This document shows, piece after piece, positions 55,545 to 64,000 of a stretch of DNA of 64,000 nt; the first letter of the stretch is position 1, and each line of letters opens with the position of its first letter. The stretch lies in the NCBI GenBank assembly GCA_947650365.1, contig CANTAL010000102.1, positions 62,001 to 126,000 of the forward strand, given 5' to 3'. The DNA is from Chamaelirium japonicum. Taxonomy: Eukaryota > Streptophyta > Magnoliopsida > Liliales > Melanthiaceae. Position numbers and translations under genes: made by a program. Below the pieces are notes generated by a model. The model searched no databases, was not told the DNA's origin, and was given only the letters and a program-made list of their open reading frames with translations.

Positions 55545-55610
55545 ACTAACGTTCAAAGGGGTACCTTTGTATTCAACCAAATACAAAGTCTGAGGCCGCA
55601 ACCTAAACAC
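55545..55610. other. Only non-satellite sequence in the window (about 66 bp)
   Basis: From ctaacgttc to cctaaacac the sequence does not fit the monomer in either orientation. It is richer in G+C than the array (gaggccgc, ggggtacc) and contains a KpnI site. To the left the satellite is minus sense, to the right plus sense, so the spacer sits exactly at a flip. I find no coding frame, transposon end, target-site duplication or RNA signature I can name. It may be filler DNA captured at a break, a scrap of an older element, or the remnant of the sequence that flanked the satellite before it spread. Confidence 0.85.
55554..55588. other. Two overlapping, mutually exclusive hairpins
   Basis: Hairpin 1: caaagg (55,554-55,559) pairs with cctttg (55,564-55,569) across the loop ggta. 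Hairpin 2: ctttgtatt (55,565-55,573) pairs perfectly with aatacaaag (55,580-55,588) across caacca. Both use ctttg at 55,565-55,569, so only one can form at a time. Whether this is functional or chance is unknown. Confidence 0.7.
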
Positions 55611-58600
55611 ATGAATGATCGTGCGAATGAATTACAAATGAATTAGAATGAATGAATTAGAATGGATCGTACGAATGAATTAGAATGGATTGTGCGAATG
55701 AATTAGAATGAATTAGAATGGATCGTGCGAATGAATTAAAATGGATCGTACGAATGAATTAGAATGGATACATTCGTGCGAATAAATTAGAATGGATCGT
55801 ACGAATAAGTAAGAATGGATCGTACAAATGAAATAGAATAGATTGTATGAATGAATTCGAATGGATCGTGCGAATGAATTACAATGGATTGTACGAATGA
55901 GTAAGAATGGATCGTACGAATGAAATAGAATGGATCGTACGAATGAATTAGAATGGATCGTGCTAATGAATTAGAATGGATCGTACGAATGAATTAGATA
56001 GATTGTGCGAATGAATTAGATTGGATCGTACGAATGAATTAGAATGGATACATTCCTGGGAATGAATTAGAATGGATCGTACGAAGGAATTAGAATGGAT
56101 CGTACGAATGAATTAGAATGGATACATTCGTGCAAAAGAATTAGAATGGATTGTATGAATGAATTAGAATGGATCGTACAAATGAATTAGAATGGATCGT
56201 GCGAATGAATTAGAATATATTGTGCGAATGAATTACGAATGAATTACAATAGATTGTGCGAATGAATTAGAATGGATCGTGCGAATGAATTAGAATGGAT
56301 CGTACGAATGAATTAGAATGGATCGTGTGAATGAATTAGAATGGATCGTGCAAATGAATTAGAATGGATCGTACGAATAAATTAGAATGAATATATTCGT
56401 GCGAATGAATTAGAATGGATCATACGAATGAGTAAGAATGGATCGTACGAATGAAATAGAATGGATCGTACGAATAAATTAGAATGGATCGTGCTATTGA
56501 ATTTGAATGGATCATACGAATGAATTAGAATAGATTGCGCGAATGAATACATTTGTTCGAATGAATTAGAATGGATCATATGAATGAATTAGAATAGATC
56601 GTATAAATGATTTAGAATGGATCGTATGAATGAATTCGAATGGATTGTACGAATGAATTAGAATGGATACATTCGTGCGAATGAATTAGAATGGATCATA
56701 CAAAGGAATTAGGGTGGATCGTACGAATGAATTAGAATGGATATATTCATGCGAAAGAATTAGAATAGATTGTATGAATGAATTAGAATGGATCATATAA
56801 ATGAATTAGAATGGATCGTGCGAATGAATTAGAATGGATCGTACGAATGAATTAGAATGGATGCATTCGTTCAAAAGAATTAGAATGGATTGTATGAATG
56901 AATTAGAATGAATCATACGATTGAATTAGAATGGATTGTACGAATGAGTTAGAATGGATCGTGCGAATGAATTAGATTCGATCGTGCGAATAAATTAGAA
57001 TGGATCGTACGAATGAAATAGAATGGTTCATATGAATGAATTAGAATGGATCGTATGAATGAATTAGAATGGATCGTGCGAATGAATTAGAATGGATCGT
57101 GCGAATGAATTAGAATGGATCGTACGAATGAATTACAATAGATCGTATGAATGAATTAGAATGGATCGTACAAATGAATTAGAATGGATCGTATGAATAA
57201 ATTCGAATGGATCGTACGAATGAATTAGAATGGATACATTCGTGCAAATGAATTAGAATGGATCATATGATGGAATTTGGGTCGATCGTATGAATGAATT
57301 AGAATGGATACATTCGTGCGAAAGAATTAGAATGGATTGTATGAAAGAATTAGAATGGATCGTATGAATGAATTAGAATGGATCGTACAAATGAATTAGA
57401 ATGGATCGTACGAAGGAATAAGAATGGATACATTCGTGCGAAAGAATTAGAATGGATTCTATGAATGAATTAGAATGGATCGTATGAATAAATTAGAATG
57501 GATCGTGTGAATGAATTAGAATGGATCGTACGAATGAATTAGAATGGATCGTACGAATGAATTAGAATGTATCGTGCGAATGAATTAGAATGGATCGTAC
57601 GAATGAATTAGAATGGATACATTCGTACGAATAAATTAGAATGGATCGTACGATGAATTAGAATGGATACATTCGTGCGAATGAATTAGAATGGATCGTA
57701 CGAATGAGTAAGAATGGACCGTACAAATGAAATAGAATGCATCATGCTATTGAATTAGAATGGATCGTACGAATGAATTAGAATGGATACATTCGTGCGA
57801 ATGAATTAGAATGGATCGTTTGAATGAATTAGATTGGATCGTATGAATGAATTAGAATGGATCGTACGTACGAATTAGAATGGATACATTAATGGAAATG
57901 AATTAGAATGGATCGTACGAAGGAATTAGAATGGATCATACGAATGAAATAGAATGGATCATACGAAGGAATTAGAATGGATCGTACGAAGGAATTAGAA
58001 TGGATCGTACGATGGAATTAGAATGGATACATTCGTGCAAAAGAATTAGAATGGATTGTATGAATGAATTAGAATGGATCGTGCAAATGAATTAGAATGG
58101 ATCGTGCGAATGAATTAAAATGGATCGTATGAATGAATTAGAATAGATTGTGCGAATGAATTAGAATGAATCATACGAATGAATTAGAATGGATACATTC
58201 GTGTGAATGAATTAGAATGGATCGTACGAGTGAATTAGAATGGATACATTCGTGCGAATGAATTAGAATGGATTGTACGAATGAGTAAGATTGGATCGTA
58301 CGAATGAAATAGAATGGATCGTACGAATGAATTAGAATGGATCGTGCTAATGAATTAGAATGGATCGTACGAATGAATTAGAATAGATTGTACGAATGAA
58401 TTAGAATGGATCGTGCGAAGAAATAAGAATGGATCATACGAATGGATCGTACGAAGGAATTAGAATGAACTTGAATGGATACATTCGTGCGAATGAATTA
58501 GATTGGATCGTATGAATGAATTAGAATGGAATGTACGTATGAATTAGAATGGATACATTCATGGGAATGAATTAGAATGGATCGTACGAAGGAATTAGAA

Positions 58601-60228
58601 TGGATCGTATGAAGGAATTAGAATGGATCGTACGAATGAATTAGAATGGATACATTCGTACAAAAGAATTATAATGGATTGTATGAATGAATTAGAATGG
58701 ATCGTACAAATGAATTAGAATGGATCGTGCGAATGAATTAGAATGGATCGTACGAATGAATTTGAATAGATTGTGCGAATGAATTAGAATGGATCGTACG
58801 AATGAATTAGAATGGATACATTCGTGCGAATGAATTAGAATGGATCGTATGAGTGAAATTAGATTGGATCGTATGAATTAATTAGAATGGATCGTACGTA
58901 TGAATTAGAATGGATACATTCATGGGAAAGAATTAGAATGGATCGTACGAAGGAATTCATACGAATGAAATAGAATGGATCGTACGAAGGAATTAGAATG
59001 GATCGTACGAAGGAATTAGGGTGGATCATACGAATGAATTAGAATGGATACATTCGTGCGAAAGAATTAGAATGGATTGTATGAATGAATTAGAATGGAT
59101 CGTATGAATGAATTAGAATGGATCTTGTGAATGAATTAGAATGGATCGTACGAATGAATTGGAATGGATCATATGAATGAATTAGAATGGATCGTGCGAA
59201 TGAATTAGAATGGATCGTATGAATAAATTAGAATGGATATATTTGTGCGAATGAATTAGAATGGATCGTACGAATGAGTAAGAATGGATAGTACGAATGA
59301 AATAGAATGGATCGTACGAATGAATTAGAATGGATCGTGCTAATTAATTAGAATGGATCGTACAAATGAATTAGAATAGATTGTGCGAATGAATTAGAAT
59401 GGATCATAGATCGTACGAATGAATTAGAATGGATATATTCGTGCGAATGAATCAAAGTGGATCGTATGAATGAATTAGATTGGATCGTATGAATGAATTA
59501 GAATGGATCGTACGCATGAATTAGAATGGATACATTCATGGGAATGAATTAGAATGGATCGTATGAAGGAATTAGAATGGATCATACGAATGAAATAGAA
59601 TGGATCGTACGAAGGAATTAGAATGGATCGTACGAAGGAATTAGAATGGATCGTACGAATGAATTAGAATGGATACATTCGTGCAAAAGAATTAGAATGG
59701 ATTATATGAATAAATTAGAATGGATCGTGCAAATGAATTAGAATGGATCGTGCGAATGAATGAGAATGGATCGTACGAATGAAATTAGAATAGATTGTGC
59801 GAATGAATTAGAATGGATACATTCGTGCGAATGAATTAGAATGGATCGTATGAATGAATTAGAATGGATCATATGAATGAATTAGAATGGTTCGTGCGAA
59901 TGAATTAGAATGGATCGTATGAATGAATTAGAATGGATACATTCATGGGAATGAATTAGAATGGATCGTACGAATGAGTAAGAATGGATCGTACGAATGA
60001 AATAGAAAGGATCGTACGAATGAATTAGAATTGATCGTGATAATGAATTAGAATGGATCGTACGAATGAATTAGAATAGATTGTGCGAATGAATTAGAAT
60101 GGATCGTACGAATGAATTAGAATAGATCGTATGAATGAATTAGAATAGATCGTGTGAATGAATTAGAATGGATTGTACGAATGAGTAAGAATGGATCATA
60201 TGAATGAAATAGAATGGATCGTACGTAC
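55611..60228 (+). repeat. Plus-sense block of 4.6 kb right of the spacer
   Basis: The first 100 bp are disordered (gaattacaaatgaattag, gaatgaattagaatgaatt), with monomers truncated to about 10-14 bp; regular 23-mers follow. It includes a truncated-monomer marker gattgcgcgaatgaatac near 56,534, a copy of the broken cgaatggatcgtacgaagg joint near 58,440, and long-type landmarks near 56,710, 57,265 and 59,015. It ends at gtacgtacgatatgtacgatcc. Confidence 0.9.
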
Positions 60229-60450
60229 GATATGTACGATCCATTCTAATTCATTCATACGATCCATTCTAATTCATTCGTACGATCCATTCTAATTCAT
60301 TCATATGATCCATTCTAATTCATTCGTACGATCCATTCTAATTCATTCGCACGAATGTATCCATTCTAATTCATTCGTACGATCCATTCTAATTCATTCG
60401 CACGAATGTATCCATTCTAATTCATTCGTATGATCCATTCTAATTCATTC
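60229..60450 (-). repeat. About 220-bp minus-sense block
   Basis: Nine or so inverted monomers between gtacgtacgatatgtacg and the cattcgcatgaatta flip, including two 28-mers in close succession. Confidence 0.88.
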
Positions 60451-60990
60451 GCATGAATTAGTATGGATCGTGCGAATGAATTAGAATGGATCGTATGAAT
60501 AAATTAGAATGGATCGAGTGAATGAATTAGAATAGATCGTATGAATTAGAATGGATTGTATGAATGAATTAGAATGGATCGTATGAATGAATTAGAATGG
60601 ATCATGCGAATGAATTTAAATAGATTGTACGAATGAATTAGAATGGATCGTGCGAATGAATTAGAATGGATCGTACGAATGAATTAGAATGGATCATATG
60701 AATGAATTAGAATGGATCGTGCTAATGAATTAGAATTGATCGTACGAATGAATTGGAATGGATCATACGAAGGAATTAGGGTGGATCGTACGAATGATTT
60801 AGAATCGATACATTCGTGCGAAAGAGTTAGAATGAATTGTATGAATGAATTAGAATGGATCGTGCAAATGAATTAGAATGGATCGTGCGAATGAATTAGA
60901 ATGGATCGTACGAATGAATTAGAATAGATTGTGCGAATGAATTAGAATGGATGGTACGAATAAATTAGAATGGATCGTATGAATGAATTA
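60451..60990 (+). repeat. 540-bp plus-sense block
   Basis: Plus-sense monomers with one agggtgg landmark near 60,780 and one gcgaaag-type 28-mer. An abbreviated monomer (gtatgaattagaatgg) is at about 60,538. It ends where gaatgaattag runs into cacgatcc. Confidence 0.88.
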
Positions 60991-61125
60991 GCACGATCCA
61001 TTCTAATTCATTCGCATGATCCATTCTAATACATTCATATGATCCATTCTAATTCATTCAAACGATCTATTTTAATTCATTCATAAGTACGATCCATTCT
61101 AATTCATTCGCACGATCCATTCTAA
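60991..61125 (-). repeat. 135-bp minus-sense block
   Basis: About six inverted monomers, one with an extra aagtac near 61,085. Its right end is the left arm of the fold-back palindrome at 61,087-61,164. Confidence 0.88.
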
Positions 61126-61164
61126 TTAGAATGGATCGTACGAATGAGTAAGAATGGATCTTAC
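61087..61164. repeat. Spacerless inverted repeat, arms of about 39 bp
   Basis: The 28 bp at 61,112-61,139 are a perfect palindrome centred on taa/tta at 61,125/61,126 (core acgatccattctaa on the left). Extending outward, about 35 of 39 positions still pair. Unlike most flips here, the arms match in register, as expected of a hairpin-copied end. Confidence 0.9.
61126..61157 (+). repeat. 32-bp plus-sense micro-block between two flips
   Basis: A single monomer and a half in plus sense. Its right flip is another hairpin: aatgagtaag (61,143-61,152) pairs with cttactcatt (61,160-61,169) across aatggat. Confidence 0.88.
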
Positions 61165-62729
61165 TCATTAGCACAATCCATTCAAATTCATTCGCATGAT
61201 CCATTCTAATACATTCATACGATCCAATCTAATTCATTCATACAATCCATTCTAATTCTTTCGCACGAATGTATCCATTCTAATTCATTCGTACGATCCA
61301 CCCTAATTCCTTCGTATTATCCATTCTAATTTATTCGCACGAATATATCCATTCTAATTCATTCGTACGATCCATTCGAATTCATTCATACGATCCATTC
61401 TAATTCATTCATACGATCCATTCTAATTCATTCGCACGAATGTATCCATTCTAATTCATTCGTACAATCCCTTCTAATTTATTCGCACGATCCAATCTAT
61501 TTCATTTGCACGATCCATTCTAATTCATTCGTACGATCTATTCTATTTCATTCGTACGATCCATTCTTACTCATTCGTACGATCCATTCTAATTCATTCG
61601 CACGAATATATCCCTATTCGCACGATTTATTCTAATTCATTTGCACGATCAATTCTAATTCATTCATACAATCCATTCTAATTCTTTCGCACGAATGTAT
61701 CCATTCTAATTCATACATACGATCCATTCTAATTCATTCATACGATCCGATCTAATTCATTCATACGATCCATTCTAATTCATTCGCACGAATGTGTCCA
61801 TTATAATTCATTCGTAAGATCCATTCTAATTCATTCGCACAATGGATTCTAATTCATTCGTACGATCCATTCTAATTCATTAGCACAATCCATTCTAATT
61901 CATTTGTACGATCTATTCTATTTCATTCGTACGATCTATTCATACTCATTCGTACGATCCATTCTAATTCATTCGCACGAATGTATCTATTCTTATTCAT
62001 TCGTTCGATCCATTCTAATTCATTCGCACAATCTAATCTAATTCATTCGCACGATCCATTCTAATTCATTCGTACGATCTATTCTATTTCATTCGTACGA
62101 TCCATTCTTACTCATTCGTACGATCCATTCTAATTCATTCGCACGAATGTATCCTCATTCGTACGATCCATTCTAATTCATTTGCATGATCCATTCTAAT
62201 TCATTCATACAATCCATTCTAATTCTTTCGCACGAATGTATCCATTCTAATTCATTCGTACGATCCACCCTAATTTCTTCGTATGATCCATTTTAATTCA
62301 TTCGCACGAATGTATCCATTCTAATTCATTCGTACGATCAATTCTAATTCATCCATACTATCCATTCTAATTCATTCATACGATCCATTCTAATTCATTC
62401 GCACGAATGTATCCATTCTAATTCATTCGTACGATCCATTCTAATTCATTCGCACAATCTATTCTAATTCATTCGTACGATCCATTGTAATTGATTCGCA
62501 CGATCCATTCTAATTCATTTGCACGATCCATTCCAATTCATTCATACAATCCATTCTAATTCTCTAGCACGAATGTATCCATTCTAATTCATTCGTACGA
62601 TCCACTCTAATTCCTTCGTACGATACATTCTAATTCCTTCGTACGATCCATTCTAATTCCTTCGTATGATCCATTCTAATTCCTTCGTACGATCCATTCT
62701 AATTCATTCCCATGAATGTATCCATTCTA
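61158..62729 (-). repeat. Minus-sense block of 1.57 kb
   Basis: Contains the ccaccctaatt landmark near 61,298 and 62,266. Two deletion joints, tatccctattcg near 61,610 and gtatcctcattcg near 62,153, match the joint near 50,172, which shows kinship with the block at 48.0-50.7 kb. It ends at the fourth ctatag junction (attctatagaat, 62,724-62,735). Confidence 0.9.
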
Positions 62730-63482
62730 TAGAATTGTTCGTACGAATGAATTAGAATGGATCGTATGAATGAATTTGAATGGATCGTGCGAATGAATTA
62801 GAATGGATTGGCCGAATGAATTAGAATGGATATATTCGTGCGAATGAATTAGAATGGATCGTACGAATGAGTAAGAATGGATCGTACGAATGAAATAGAA
62901 TGGATCATACGAATGAATTAGAATGGATCATGCTAATGAATTAGAATGGATCGTACGAATGAATTAGAATAGATTGTGCGAATGATGAATTTGAATTGAT
63001 CGTGCGAATGAATTAGATTGGATCGTGCGAATGAATTAGAATGGATCGTACGAATGAATTAGAATGGATATATTTGTGCGAATGAATTACAATGGATCGT
63101 ATGAATGAATTAGAATGGATCGTTTGAATGAATTAGAATGGATCGTACGAAGGAATTAGAATGGATCGTACGAATGAATTAGAATGGATACATTCGTGCG
63201 AAAGAATTAGAATGGATTGTATGAATAAATTAGAATGGATCGTGCGAATGAATTAGAATGGATCATACGAATGAATTAGAATGGATCGTATGAATGAGTT
63301 AGAATGGATCATGCGAATAAATTAGAATGGATCGTACGAATGAGTAAGAATGGATCGTACGAATAAATTAGAATGGATCGTATGAATGAATTAGAATGGA
63401 TCGTATGAATGAATTCGAATGGATCGTACGAGTGAATTTGAATGGATACATTCGTGCGAATGAATTAGAATGGATCATACAC
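62730..63482 (+). repeat. Plus-sense block, next macro-unit begins
   Basis: Matches 45,605-46,513, including the shortened gattgtgcgaatgatgaatt joint (near 62,968; near 45,850 in the earlier copy; near 30,650 as gcgattgatgaatt). About 145 bp shorter than that copy. Confidence 0.88.
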
Positions 63483-63784
63483 CTTCGTACGATCCATTCG
63501 TACGATCCATTCTAATTCCTTCGCACGAATGTATCAATTCTAATTCATTCGTACGATACATTCTAATTCATTCGCACAATCTATTCTAATTCATTCGTAC
63601 GATCCATTCTAATTCATTAGCACGAATCATTCTAATTCATTCGTACGATCCATTCTATTTCATTCGTATAATCCATTCTTACTCATTCGTACGATCCATT
63701 CTAATTCATTCGCACGAATGTATCCATTCTAATTCATTCGTACGATCCATTCTAATTCATTCGCACGATCCATTCTAATTCATT
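63483..63784 (-). repeat. 302-bp minus-sense block
   Basis: Repeats 46,514-46,804 with the same two flips; cattgagtaa lies at 46,801 and 63,781, 16,980 bp apart. Confidence 0.9.
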
Positions 63785-64000
63785 GAGTAAGAATGGATCG
63801 TACGAATAAAATAGAATGGATCGTACGAATGAATTAGAGTGGATCGTGCTAATGAATTAGAATGGATCGTACGAATGAATTAGAATTAGAATGGATCGTA
63901 CGAATGAGTAAGAATGGATCATATGAATGAAATAGAATGGATCGTACTAATGAATTAGAATGGATCGTGCTAATGAATTAGAATGGATCGTATGAAAGAA
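63785..64000 (+). repeat. Plus-sense block running off the window
   Basis: Matches the start of the block at 46,805, including tagaattagaatgg at 63,881. The array continues beyond the window. Confidence 0.9.

Larger units (their letters stand above)
1..64000. repeat. 23/28-bp satellite array filling the window
   Basis: The basic unit seen throughout is 23 bp, aatggatcgtacgaatg followed by aattag, about 35% G+C, with a GATC site and the 8-bp palindrome tcgtacga. A second form is 28 bp: it has acatt inserted after aatggat and usually reads cgtgcg in place of cgtacg. Monomers differ by a few substitutions, and specific variants recur in a fixed order, so this is a higher-order satellite rather than a homogeneous one. 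Both orientations occur. No gene, tRNA, rRNA, transposon end or telomere array was seen. Such arrays in eukaryotes are typical of heterochromatin; the assignment to centromere, pericentromere or knob is inference. Confidence 0.97.

Noticed and set aside
55545-55610. Transposon, tRNA or attachment site in the non-satellite spacer
   Set aside because: No terminal repeats, target-site duplication, cloverleaf or known ends could be recognised in 66 bp. The hairpins alone do not identify an element.
1-64000. CRISPR array, because of short regular repeats
   Set aside because: There are no unique spacers: repeat follows repeat directly with only point variants, over tens of kilobases and in both orientations.
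1-64000. Human-type satellite II/III, because gaatg/cattc is frequent
   Set aside because: The period is 23/28 bp, not 5 bp, and the cgtacg core and the rest of the monomer do not belong to the ggaat family.

Overview
The window is a 64 kb stretch of satellite DNA. I find no gene, RNA gene, CRISPR array or recognisable mobile element in it. Everything except about 66 bp at 55,545-55,610 is built from one 23-bp AT-rich monomer (aatggatcgtacgaatg followed by aattag) and a 28-bp variant that carries a 5-bp acatt insertion. The array size, the higher-order repeats, the frequent inversions and a mutation spectrum concentrated at the two CpG sites all point to eukaryotic heterochromatin (centromeric, pericentromeric or knob-like) in a genome with CpG methylation. 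The sequence alone does not let me name the organism.

The repeat is organised at several nested scales. Monomers of 23/28 bp form higher-order units of about 0.3-0.45 kb and 1.0-1.4 kb, recognised by landmark monomers that recur in fixed order (gagtaag, gaaatag, gtgctaatg, agattgtgcg, the acatt 28-mers, cgtacgtatg, cattcatggg, cgaagg, tgcaaaag, aattcg, agggtgg, gcgaaag). These units were amplified into kilobase tandem doublets: 4.3-4.4 kb at 0.5-9.2 kb and 3.0 kb at 9.2-15.2 kb. From about 17.9 kb onward a macro-unit of roughly 13-17 kb is repeated: unit A about 17.9-30.9 kb, unit B about 30.9-46.1 kb, and a more diverged unit C whose starting landmark (45.6 kb) recurs at 62.7 kb.

Orientation: 1-25,054 is entirely in the plus sense. 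After that the array flips strand repeatedly, in blocks from about 25 bp to about 10 kb. Units A and B share seven flip points in the same order, so those inversions came before the macro-duplication. A further inverted copy of part of unit A lies at 50.7-52.7 kb. Several flips are perfect palindromes with no spacer (16 bp at 25,047; 20 bp at 30,400 and 50,703; 28 bp at 61,112), which fits fold-back or template-switch events.

The most distinctive single locus is 55,545-55,610. It is the only non-satellite sequence, it sits exactly at a minus-to-plus flip, and it can form two mutually exclusive hairpins. Open reading frames of 62-88 codons exist but are by-products of the repeat. No protein-coding system is supported here. 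What deserves attention is the repeat architecture and this spacer. All coordinates of duplications and flips were read by eye from landmark variants and may be off by one or two monomers unless stated as exact.
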